A DNA stretch of 64,000 bases from Parabacteroides sp. TM07-1AC (GTDB lineage: Bacteria > Bacteroidota > Bacteroidia > Bacteroidales > Tannerellaceae), in the NCBI RefSeq assembly GCF_003480915.1, contig NZ_QUKD01000010.1:124001-188000 (forward strand), written 5' to 3'. Positions 18,032 to 25,077 of this stretch are shown one piece after another (within the stretch, counting starts at the first letter, position 1; each line of letters starts with the position of its first letter). The notes under the pieces were generated by a model that ran no database searches, was not told the origin of the DNA, and was given only the letters and a program-made list of their open reading frames with translations. The position numbers were made by a program, and so were the translations under genes.

Positions 18032-18049
18032 TCCCGGTTTATTCTCTAC

Positions 18050-18886
18050 TTATAAAGTGTACAAATAGCTGATCTCCTCCGCCCAGATTGATTCGTCCGG
18101 CGTTTCAAGTATCAGAGGTATATCTTCAAAACGGGTATCCTGCATCAACATCTGAAAAGTGGTCATTCCCATAACACCTTTCCCGATACTGTCATGCCTG
18201 TCTACGCGGGTTGCCAGGTCTTTCTTCGAATCGTTGATATGCATTCCACGCAGGTACGAAAAACCGATCACTTCATCGAAATGGCGGAATGTCTCCATAA
18301 AGCCCTGTTCCGTTTTGATATCATAACCGGCAGCCAGCGTATGGGCGGTATCGATACAAACACCTACACGGGATTTGTCGTCCACCCGGTCGATGATAGC
18401 CGCGATTTGCTCGAAAGTGTATCCCAGGTTTGTACCCTGTCCGGCCGTATTCTCTATAACGGCACATACTCCCACAGTCTGCTCCAGTGTCCGATTGATC
18501 GATTCGGCAATACGTGCCAGGCAATCGTCTACCGAAATTTCATTCAGATGGCTTCCCGGATGGAAGTTTAGTCGGTCCAGTCCCAGCTGTTCGCAACGCT
18601 GCATTTCATCGAGAAAAGCATCACGCGATTTTTGCAGACCGTCCGGATCCGGATGTCCCAGATTGATCAGATAACTGTCGTGAGGCAAAATATGCGCGGC
18701 TTTGTAGCCGAACTCCTCACAACGTTCTTTAAATAAGGAGATGCTTTTCTTCGTCAACGGGGAAGATTTCCATTGACGTTGGTTCCGGGTAAAAAGGGCA
18801 AAAGCTTTCGCCCCGATGGCATTAGCGTTTAGCGGAGCATTCTCAACTCCACCCGACGCGCTTACATGAGCTCCAATGTACTTCAT
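18050..18886 (-). CDS. nfo: deoxyribonuclease IV (endonuclease IV)
   Basis: AP endonuclease of base-excision repair, cytoplasmic; 278 residues, the usual length. TIM barrel with three-metal site: [13 protein letters not shown] at the N-terminus, NFHPGSH, the glutamate in [36 protein letters not shown] and the final ILETPD. All listed family motifs are intact. It follows the thioesterase gene by 37 bp. Confidence 0.95.
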   Translation of the reverse strand: MKYIGAHVSASGGVENAPLNANAIGAKAFALFTRNQRQWKSSPLTKKSISLFKERCEEFGYKAAHILPHDSYLINLGHPDPDGLQKSRDAFLDEMQRCEQLGLDRLNFHPGSHLNEISVDDCLARIAESINRTLEQTVGVCAVIENTAGQGTNLGYTFEQIAAIIDRVDDKSRVGVCIDTAHTLAAGYDIKTEQGFMETFRHFDEVIGFSYLRGMHINDSKKDLATRVDRHDSIGKGVMGMTTFQMLMQDTRFEDIPLILETPDESIWAEEISYLYTL

Positions 18887-18923
18887 TTGTTAATCGTTTA
18901 CTTTATTCTTTTCGTCCAGTGTT

Positions 18924-19400
18924 TTATTTTTCATCTTCGGTTTTACAACCGCAAAAATGAAACTTCTCCGTTGCCTGTTCTTTAGTGACAACAAAATATA
19001 TAATGTCCGCGCGTGAACAAAGTTCGTTCTGCGAATTGTATATCTCCGTCTCTATGAATATGGCATTCCGTTTCTGCTCTTTGATACGCCCCCGTATCAT
19101 CAAGCGCGGTTCGCGTGTCGAGATACTTTTCAGGAAACGGGCATCCAGCCGTGAAGTCACGCCCGATGTCTGTAATTTCCTCAATACTACCCAACCGGCC
19201 AGTTCATCCATCATTGTCGTCTGGATTCCCCCGTGCAATGTCTCCAACCATCCCTGGTAATGACTTTCCGGTTCCCAGAAAGCAACGATGTCATCGCCAT
19301 CCTCGTAAAACTCCATGTGCAGTCCTTGCGGATTTCCGGGTGCACACCCGAAACACATATAGCCCTCCAGCCCCTTCCAGGGATTAATAATCTTTTTCAT
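18924..19400 (-). CDS. PaaI-like hotdog-fold thioesterase
   Basis: 158 residues. Hotdog fold with the family motif LHGGIQTTMMDELAGW (about residues 55-70), where the conserved HGG and Asp lie at the acyl-CoA site, and a CFGCAPGNPQGLHM N-terminal segment as in YbgC/PaaI relatives. It should hydrolyse an acyl-CoA thioester in the cytoplasm; substrate unknown. It is first in a unit with nfo. Confidence 0.8.
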   Translation of the reverse strand: MKKIINPWKGLEGYMCFGCAPGNPQGLHMEFYEDGDDIVAFWEPESHYQGWLETLHGGIQTTMMDELAGWVVLRKLQTSGVTSRLDARFLKSISTREPRLMIRGRIKEQKRNAIFIETEIYNSQNELCSRADIIYFVVTKEQATEKFHFCGCKTEDEK

Positions 19401-19463
19401 ACAACAACAGCTTTAAACGGATTGTTTCTTAAATAAAAAGAATTTTATGACCTAAGTCGCTTA

Positions 19464-19471
19464 CAAATATA
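19464..19471 (-). promoter_or_regulatory. -7 promoter box TATATTTG for thioesterase-nfo
   Basis: Exact match on the minus strand, 63 bp before the ATG at 19400. Confidence 0.5.
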
Positions 19472-19503
19472 ACAAACTTATGCCGTTTTTTCCCGTAAGG
19501 ACA

Positions 19504-19543
19504 AAAAAACAGAGATAAGAACCTGCGCCTTACCTCTGTTTTC
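19504..19543 (-). terminator. terminator of the arginine decarboxylase gene
   Basis: On the minus strand, AAAACAGAGGTAAG / CTTATCTCTGTTTT with a short loop, followed by TTTT. Confidence 0.8.
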
Positions 19544-19573
19544 CATACTGATTATCGGGTATATTATCTTTCT

Positions 19574-20113
19574 TTAGTCCTCGATCTCAGGCATTAAGAA
19601 ATCCACGAAACACAGAGCAGCCAAAGCTGTACCGTATCTCTTTTCGATGGTAATACCTTCGGTAATAAAGTTCAGTTCACCCAGATAATACTTTCCGTAT
19701 GTTTTCTGGTGCAGGTCGTTGATTACACGGATCAGACGTGACTCCAACTCCTCGATACGATAACGGCCGCTAACCTCGCATACCAGGGCTCCAACCTTCT
19801 CATCGAAGTTTTCGTCCTTGTACATCCAGGCGTAAACCACACCGGCAGATACGAACTCATCCTGATAACCATGCGAAACCGCCATAATGGTTTTCAATTC
19901 CGTACCGAATGGAGGAAGATCAATCTCATCCATGGTTGCAAGATGCGCTGTTGCAGGGATTACAGACGAATAAGTCATAATGTTAAAGTCTGAAATACCA
20001 GCATCATAAAGGGCCATGTGATAAGAACCTGCGTGTTTTTCCAAGTCTGAATCACCACTGCCCTTCGTAATAAAAAAGGTGTTTGGAATTAAATTCCCAA
20101 CTTTCTTTACCAT
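19574..20113 (-). CDS. pyruvoyl-dependent arginine decarboxylase
   Basis: 179 residues. The proenzyme cleaves itself to make a pyruvoyl cofactor and then converts arginine to agmatine, the first step of polyamine synthesis. The self-cleavage site is seen as Ser49-Ser50 in MTYSSVIPA; Ser50 would become the pyruvoyl group. LPPFGTELKTIMAVSHG and the C-terminal EKRYGTALAALCFV also match the family. Length is usual. Monocistronic with its own terminator; no other polyamine genes are adjacent. Confidence 0.9.
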   Translation of the reverse strand: MVKKVGNLIPNTFFITKGSGDSDLEKHAGSYHMALYDAGISDFNIMTYSSVIPATAHLATMDEIDLPPFGTELKTIMAVSHGYQDEFVSAGVVYAWMYKDENFDEKVGALVCEVSGRYRIEELESRLIRVINDLHQKTYGKYYLGELNFITEGITIEKRYGTALAALCFVDFLMPEIED

Positions 20114-20151
20114 CTACAAATATGTGTTACTTAATTAATAATATGCGGGCA

Positions 20152-20159
20152 CAAAAATA
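20152..20159 (-). promoter_or_regulatory. -7 promoter box TATTTTTG
   Basis: Exact TAnnTTTG match on the minus strand, 38 bp before the arginine decarboxylase ATG at 20113. Confidence 0.5.
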
Positions 20160-20444
20160 GAAACTTCTTTGGGATTTTACTCTTTACAGACGACAAAAAA
20201 ACAGCTTTTTACATATTATTATTCATTTTGTTTCGGCTGATTTCCAAAAAAGTATAAAAATCAAGTGTTAGAAGACAGTTGGTTAAAGGTCATAAATTTT
20301 ATTTATCCTTTAATCAATAAAAGTTATGGTTTTTGGACCGGTTTCTTTGAACAAATAACAAACCCGCCCTGTTAGAATAGTAGAAACAACATAAAACTTA
20401 GTAGTCATGCTTACATTATGTCTTAGTTTATTATTGTTGGTAAC

Positions 20445-20471
20445 TAATAATAGTAATAATAGTAATAATAG
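20445..20471 (+). repeat. three tandem TAATAATAG units in the sodB leader
   Basis: Three perfect 9-bp copies followed by TAGTAG. Read in the sodB frame they would encode Asn-Asn-Ser repeats. Such a tract can change length by slippage. Confidence 0.8.
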
Positions 20472-20505
20472 TAGTAGTCAAATAACAGATAAAAAAGAAG
20501 AAATT

Positions 20506-21081
20506 ATGAAATTCGAACTAATTAAATTGCCTTATGCAGCAGATGCATTAGAACCGGTTATCAGTAAAGCAACCATTGAATTCCATCACGGAAAACATTT
20601 ACAGGCTTACGTAAACAATCTGAATAACCTGATCCCGGGAACAAAATTTGAAAACGCTCCCCTGGAACAGATCGTAGCAGAATCTGACGGTGCTATCTTT
20701 AATAATGCCGGACAGATACTCAACCATAATTTGTATTTCACCCAGTTCTCCCCTAACGGCGGCGGCGAACCTAAAGGAAAGTTAGCGGATGCTATCAAAG
20801 CTACCTGGGGTTCATTCGAAGACTTCAAGAAAGAATTCAACGCAGCAGGAGCCGGTTTGTTCGGTTCAGGATGGGTATGGCTGGCAAAAGATAAAGACGG
20901 CAAACTTTCAATTACCAAAGAAGCTAACGGTAGCAACCCTGTTGCCAAGGGGCTGACTCCGATTCTGGGATTCGATGTATGGGAACATGCTTATTACCTG
21001 GATTACCAGAACCGTCGTCCCGATCACCTGAATGCCCTGTGGCAGATCGTTGATTGGGATGCCGTTGGCAAACGATATTAA
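20506..21081 (+). CDS. sodB: superoxide dismutase (Fe/Mn family)
   Basis: 191 residues. Converts superoxide to oxygen and peroxide. Metal ligands of the Fe/Mn fold are visible: the His in IEFHHGKHLQAYV, the His in NHNLYFTQF, and the Asp/His pair in FDVWEHAYYLDYQNRR. GSGWVWLAK is also conserved. ATG at 20506 gives the standard N-terminus (MKFELIKLPYAADALEP) and follows an AG-rich stretch. An in-frame ATG at 20407 would add 33 residues resembling a signal peptide plus Asn/Ser repeats; see findings. A strong terminator follows. Confidence 0.95.
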   Translation: MKFELIKLPYAADALEPVISKATIEFHHGKHLQAYVNNLNNLIPGTKFENAPLEQIVAESDGAIFNNAGQILNHNLYFTQFSPNGGGEPKGKLADAIKATWGSFEDFKKEFNAAGAGLFGSGWVWLAKDKDGKLSITKEANGSNPVAKGLTPILGFDVWEHAYYLDYQNRRPDHLNALWQIVDWDAVGKRY

Positions 21082-21114
21082 TATTAATAGTAGTGTAGTT
21101 TAAAACCAAATAAG

Positions 21115-21149
21115 GCCGTCCGGAGTAAGAATCCCCGGACGGCTTTTTG
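21115..21149 (+). terminator. sodB terminator
   Basis: Perfect stem GCCGTCCGG / CCGGACGGC, 11-nt loop, then TTTTTG. Confidence 0.9.
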
Positions 21150-21224
21150 TTTACGAACTACCCTCAAGGGAAAAATGCCAATTATTAAGGAAATACAGTA
21201 AATAGTTACAGGAATATTAGGTTG

Positions 21225-21232
21225 TAACTTTG
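21225..21232 (+). promoter_or_regulatory. -7 promoter box TAACTTTG for the thioredoxin gene
   Basis: Exact match, 51 bp before the ATG at 21284. An AAGGAG Shine-Dalgarno sequence at 21270-21275 also precedes the gene. Confidence 0.6.
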
Positions 21233-21283
21233 TTATGTAAAACAGAAGTAAGAATAATAACTAAACAATAAGGAGTTAGAATC

Positions 21284-21649
21284 ATGAAAGTGAAAGAGTT
21301 GACAAAACAGGAATTTCTGAATAAAGTAGCTAATTACGAAGCAAGCCCCGAAAAATGGGTGTATGAAGGCGACAAACCTTGCATCGTCGATTTCTATGCT
21401 ACCTGGTGCGGTCCGTGCAAAATGATCGCTCCTATTCTGGAAGAGCTGGCTGGCGAATACGAAGATAAAATCGATATTTATAAAATAGATACGGAGAAAG
21501 AAGAAGAGCTGGCTGCAGCTTTCGGTATCCGGAGTATTCCTTCCCTCCTATTCTGTCCGATGGGCGAACAGCCGCAAATGGCAAGAGGTGCCATGAGCAA
21601 AGTCGACTTCAAGAAAGCGATCGACGAAGTTCTTCTGAAAAATAAGTAA
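21284..21649 (+). CDS. trxA: thioredoxin
   Basis: 121 residues, cytoplasmic thiol-disulphide carrier. Active site WCGPCK at residues 41-46, preceded by IVDFYAT and followed by the cis-proline loop IRSIPSLLFC. The N-terminal extension of about 30 residues before the core strand is common in Bacteroidales thioredoxins. It lacks a signal peptide. Own promoter and long-stem terminator. Confidence 0.92.
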   Translation: MKVKELTKQEFLNKVANYEASPEKWVYEGDKPCIVDFYATWCGPCKMIAPILEELAGEYEDKIDIYKIDTEKEEELAAAFGIRSIPSLLFCPMGEQPQMARGAMSKVDFKKAIDEVLLKNK

Positions 21650-21674
21650 GCAACGCAATAATCTTACTGAAAGG

Positions 21675-21727
21675 ACTCCTGAAAGTGCAGGCAGATAAAA
21701 CAAAACTGCCGGCTTTCAGGAGTTTTT
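21675..21727. terminator. long-stem terminator after trxA
   Basis: ACTCCTGAAAG..GCAG pairs with CTGC..CTTTCAGGAGT, followed by TTTTT on the plus strand. It may also serve the convergent GH109-type gene. Confidence 0.85.
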
Positions 21728-21738
21728 ATGTTTACAAT

Positions 21739-23145
21739 TTATCCGTGCAATACATCCTTCATATCAATGACAGGCCACGGCTTGTAATTGCGCCAGGCTC
21801 CGCGGGTAAAGTCAGGTATGGCAACCGAACAGCTCTTGTTCAGTACGGAACGTTCGCTCAACTCGACGATAGATGACCAGGCAGCTGCGTCATACACGCT
21901 CTGATCAAGCGGATAACCGTTACGCAGGCAGTAGATCAGACGCCAGTCCATGATAAAATCCATGCCGCCATGACCGCCGACTTTTTTCGCCCGTTCGCCG
22001 ATATATTTGCTTAATGGATGTTCATATTCAGCCATCACATCTTTCTGCGGTCCCTCTTTCAGGAACGAATGCGTATCAGGCTGGATAGCTACTTTTCTCT
22101 CCGGATACTTGACAGCCATGCCTTTGGTTCCCTGTACCAGATGGATGCGGGAATAGGGACGCGGGGAGGTCGTGTCATGCTGGATCATGATGGATTTGCC
22201 ATTGACGGTATGGATGATAGTTGTATTCATATCGCCCAGCGCATAACGTTCCGAAAGGGTTATACGTTCATCATCTGTCAGGTTTTCTTTTGCCCAAAGT
22301 GCCAGCCCGAACTGGTTGGTGGAGACAGACGAAAGATAATCCATCCGGTCTCCCTGATTAATACCCAGTATTTGGGCCACCGGCCCCAGACCGTGTGTCG
22401 GATACGGATTTCCTGTATGGTATTTACTGTATTCCAGACGCCAGTGTTTATAATAACCTTTAAACTTCGATCCTCTCAGATCATGGATATAAGCGCCCTC
22501 GGTGTGAATAATTTCTCCCAACAATCCCTGTCGCGCCATATTCAAGGTAGCTAGTTCAAAGAAGTCGTAACAACAATTTTCCAGCATCATACAATGAAGC
22601 CGGGTTTCTTCCGCCTTATCGACCAATGCCCAACAGTCTTTTACCGTCAGTGCGGCAGGGACTTCGATAGCGACGTGTTTTCCATGATCCATAGCGTAAA
22701 GGGCGATAGGCACATGTAGTTCCCAGGGAGTGGCGTTATAGATCAGGTCGATGTCATCACGTTCGCACATCTTTTTCCAGTCTTCTTCACCCGTGTAAGC
22801 TACAGCTTCTTTCCGGTTACTGTTTTTAAGGGTTTTCTGGCTATTGGCTATCCGTTCCGGGTTCAGATCACAGATAGCAACGATCTCCGCTCCTTCAATC
22901 TGTGCCATGCGTTTTACGGCTCCGGCTCCCCTGCCCAAACCGACGACACCGACACGGACGGTGCTCAAGGGTTTGCAACGTAATCCTAAAACAGATTTTC
23001 CTTTTGCCGGAGGTGATAAATCCTCCACGGGAGAGAAAGAGGTTGATACAGCCGGTGCGGAAGCAGCACTCAGGTCCTTGCCTACAACGATAGCTGCGCT
23101 TCCGGCCAATGATTTTCTTAGAAATTGCCTTCTGTTAATGCTCAT
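21739..23145 (-). CDS. GH109-type Gfo/Idh/MocA glycosidase-oxidoreductase
   Basis: 468 residues. Begins with a twin-arginine type signal (INRRQFLRKSLAG), so it is exported folded. The NAD-binding Rossmann motif VGVVGLGRGAGAV (about residues 64-76) and CDLNPER follow. ATPWELHVPIALYAMDHGKHVAIE and the YPTHGLGPVAQIL segment are typical of GH109 alpha-N-acetylgalactosaminidases, which cleave through an NAD-dependent 3-keto step. Target probably mucin-type GalNAc glycans (family knowledge). ATG at 23145 was chosen because it starts the Tat signal. Confidence 0.88.
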   Translation of the reverse strand: MSINRRQFLRKSLAGSAAIVVGKDLSAASAPAVSTSFSPVEDLSPPAKGKSVLGLRCKPLSTVRVGVVGLGRGAGAVKRMAQIEGAEIVAICDLNPERIANSQKTLKNSNRKEAVAYTGEEDWKKMCERDDIDLIYNATPWELHVPIALYAMDHGKHVAIEVPAALTVKDCWALVDKAEETRLHCMMLENCCYDFFELATLNMARQGLLGEIIHTEGAYIHDLRGSKFKGYYKHWRLEYSKYHTGNPYPTHGLGPVAQILGINQGDRMDYLSSVSTNQFGLALWAKENLTDDERITLSERYALGDMNTTIIHTVNGKSIMIQHDTTSPRPYSRIHLVQGTKGMAVKYPERKVAIQPDTHSFLKEGPQKDVMAEYEHPLSKYIGERAKKVGGHGGMDFIMDWRLIYCLRNGYPLDQSVYDAAAWSSIVELSERSVLNKSCSVAIPDFTRGAWRNYKPWPVIDMKDVLHG

Positions 23146-23320
23146 GATAATAGATTTTAGATTAAGTGACATTGATATGAGTTGACAAAATAAGAAATAA
23201 TTTTCACATCTGCTATTTTTCTAAAAAAAATGTAGTTTGTTTTCTTATTATTAATCAGGAAGATAGACTACATCAGAAATAGGACATGAAAAAAAGTATA
23301 CAAAAAAGTTCGCACAGTTC

Positions 23321-23350
23321 TTGCGAGATTGAAAATTATCACTACCTTTG
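23321..23350 (+). promoter_or_regulatory. tRNA operon promoter (TTG - 19 bp - TACCTTTG)
   Basis: -33 TTG at 23321-23323 and -7 TACCTTTG at 23343-23350, with consensus spacing. Transcription should start near 23357, about 19 nt before tRNA-Thr. Confidence 0.75.
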
Positions 23351-23375
23351 CACTCGCAAAACAGAAATACTGAAT

Positions 23376-23449
23376 GCCTCTTTAGCTCAGTTGGCCAGAG
23401 CACGTGATTTGTAATCTCGGGGTCGTTGGTTCGAATCCGACAAGAGGCT
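23376..23449 (+). tRNA. tRNA-Thr (anticodon TGT)
   Basis: 74 nt. Acceptor stem GCCTCTT/AAGAGGC, D-stem GCTC/GAGC, anticodon loop TTTGTAA and T-arm GTTGG-TTCGAAT-CCGAC all fold. The anticodon stem CGTGA/TCTCG has one U-U mismatch in its middle pair (29-41). CCA is not encoded. Confidence 0.95.
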
Positions 23450-23455
23450 CAAAAA

Positions 23456-23540
23456 AGTTGACAGTGGAAAGTTGACAGTTGACAGTTAATGTCGCTTTCC
23501 AGTTTTAAATCTGTCAACTGTCAATTATCAACTGTCAACT
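23456..23540. repeat. GTTGACA palindromic element, copy A (tRNA spacer)
   Basis: 85 bp between two tRNA genes. The left arm holds three GTTGACA copies, the right arm three or four TGTCAAC/TGTCAAT copies, so the whole folds as a long hairpin. The central part GTCGCTTTCC...AAATCTGTCAAC resembles that of copy C at 44061-44141. See findings. Confidence 0.85.
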
Positions 23541-23544
23541 TTTA

Positions 23545-23627
23545 GGGCAGTTACCAGAGTGGCCAAATGGGGCTGACTGTAACTCAGCTGTCTTTCGACT
23601 TCGGTGGTTCGAATCCATCACTGCCCA
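23545..23627 (+). tRNA. tRNA-Tyr (anticodon GTA)
   Basis: 83-nt class II tRNA with a long variable arm. Acceptor stem GGGCAGT/ACTGCCC, anticodon arm GCTGA-CTGTAAC-TCAGC, T-arm GGTGG-TTCGAAT-CCATC. No promoter box was found in the spacer, so it is probably cut from the tRNA-Thr transcript. Confidence 0.95.
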
Positions 23628-23632
23628 CAGAG

Positions 23633-23664
23633 AACCTCAGGAATTTATTTTCTGAGGTTTTTCA
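23633..23664 (+). terminator. tRNA operon terminator
   Basis: Stem AACCTCAG / CTGAGGTT, 11-nt loop, then a T run. Confidence 0.85.
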
Positions 23665-24045
23665 TTTTACCAAAGTTTCGTTTGTAAAGCATCCACGTTT
23701 TCATCTGAAAAAACGTAAGTATTTTCCTAAATCTCCCGGCGACTTTTTGTAAATGGATAGGCATCGCTTTATCAATGGGTAAGTACTTATTTTCAAGCTC
23801 TGCCTACTTATCTATGTTTTTACTCAATCGGAATCACCTCAGTGATTTTGCTTGTTTACCTATTGATAATCTTGGCATAAGCAGGTGACGCCGCATCTAA
23901 AAACAGCGTCACCCTCCATCAACAAACAGGTGACGCCGGACAAAACTCCGGCATCACCTATCAGTCATTGAATATCAACGTATAATCTCTGTATTTCGAA
24001 AGATGACGCTGAAAATCGTTCAAACGTTGAAGTACAGCGCGAATT
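23665..24045. other. non-coding region with hairpins
   Basis: 381 bp without a credible gene. The first half is AT-rich with the word TAAGTA repeated. The second half holds the small stem ATCAC-CTCA-GTGAT (about 23829-23842) and the duplicated hairpin listed separately. It lies between the tRNA terminator and the 3' end of the GH130 gene, so the hairpins could help to end the long minus-strand transcript. Confidence 0.5.
23884..23959. repeat. two hairpins sharing GGTGACGC, 45 bp apart
   Basis: First stem GGTGACGC/GCGTCACC (23884-23913). Second stem AGGTGACGCCGGA/TCCGGCATCACCT (23928-23959, one mismatch). Both arms recur with a 45-bp shift, as if a hairpin had been duplicated. Confidence 0.7.
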
Positions 24046-25044
24046 TTATACAATAGAATTCTTCTTTGTAAATTCAATGATCTCGCTGATATGGCCAAAA
24101 GCAAGACCTGTCACCGTATCAGCACAACCATAATAAATAGCGATACGATCCGATTCGGGATCATGCAAGGCGGCACATGGGAAAGTAACGTTAGGAACAT
24201 CTCCCATACATTCATACTCTTTCTGCGGAGAAAGCAGATAAGGACCTGTGCGATATTTAATCTTCCAGGGCTGATCCAAATCCAACAAGGCAGCACCAAA
24301 GCTATATACATAGCCGTTACAAGACTGTAACACGCCATGATAGATCAGCAACCATCCTTCCGATGTCTCGATAGGAATAGGACCTGCACCCACCTTCAGG
24401 CATTGCCATGCACTCACTTCGAACGGAGCCGGAGCCATCACATGACGATGTTTTCCCCAGAAACACATATCGGGAGATTCGCTGTAGAAGATATCGCCGA
24501 ACGGTGTATGCCCGTTATCACTCGGACGACTCAGCATGGCAAAATTACCGTTGATCTTACGCGGGAACATCACACCGTTACGGTTGAAAGGCAGATACGC
24601 ATTTTCCAGCTGGTGGAATGTTTCGAAATCGAACGTATAAGCTACACCGATTGTCGGGCCGTGATAGCCGTTGCACCAGGTGATGTAATAACGGTCTTCG
24701 ATGAAGCAGACGCGCGGATCATAAGCGTAAACAAACTTTCCGATCTCTTCGTCATCACATTCGAACTCCAGCTTTGTTTCAGAAATATTCCAATGGATAG
24801 CATCGGCACTGAAACCTACATGCAAACGCATACGGCGGTTCGTGTCGTCACAACGGAATACACCAGCATAGCCTCCCTTGAAAGGAACGACTGCACTGTT
24901 GAATACACTGTTGGATGTCGGGATGATATCACGCGGTATCACCGGGTTATTCGAATATCTCCAGATCACATCCTTACAATCGGCCGGGCGGTCTTCCCAA
25001 GGCATGTCAGGCAGCGGTTCGCCAATAATTTTCAGTTTATCCAT
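24046..25044 (-). CDS. GH130 beta-glycoside phosphorylase
   Basis: 332 residues, cytoplasmic (no signal peptide). Five-bladed propeller of family GH130, whose members break beta-mannosides with phosphate to give mannose 1-phosphate. Family marks: [52 protein letters not shown] and [20 protein letters not shown]. The exact linkage (Man-GlcNAc, Man-Glc or mannobiose) cannot be told. It is the last gene of a minus-strand cluster, 33 bp after the symporter, which would import its substrate. Confidence 0.88.
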   Translation of the reverse strand: MDKLKIIGEPLPDMPWEDRPADCKDVIWRYSNNPVIPRDIIPTSNSVFNSAVVPFKGGYAGVFRCDDTNRRMRLHVGFSADAIHWNISETKLEFECDDEEIGKFVYAYDPRVCFIEDRYYITWCNGYHGPTIGVAYTFDFETFHQLENAYLPFNRNGVMFPRKINGNFAMLSRPSDNGHTPFGDIFYSESPDMCFWGKHRHVMAPAPFEVSAWQCLKVGAGPIPIETSEGWLLIYHGVLQSCNGYVYSFGAALLDLDQPWKIKYRTGPYLLSPQKEYECMGDVPNVTFPCAALHDPESDRIAIYYGCADTVTGLAFGHISEIIEFTKKNSIV

Positions 25045-25077
25045 TTTATCGATTTGTTTTAATTTGACAATACAAAG

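Larger units (their letters stand above)
20114..20505. other. 392-bp divergent intergenic region and long sodB leader
   Basis: Contains the minus-strand promoter of the decarboxylase gene. On the plus strand I find no perfect TAnnTTTG box; TTTCTTTG at 20342-20349 is the nearest. The last 100 bp before the sodB ATG hold a 9-bp tandem repeat and an in-frame ATG at 20407 that could extend the sodB product. Confidence 0.5.

Noticed and set aside
23456..23540. GTTGACA words read as a CRISPR or integron attC array
   Set aside because: The words are 7-9 bp, arranged as two opposed tandem arms, with no spacers and no integrase gene.
23567..23752. Short plus-strand reading frame
   Set aside because: It overlaps tRNA-Tyr and the terminator and has no promoter or recognisable protein.
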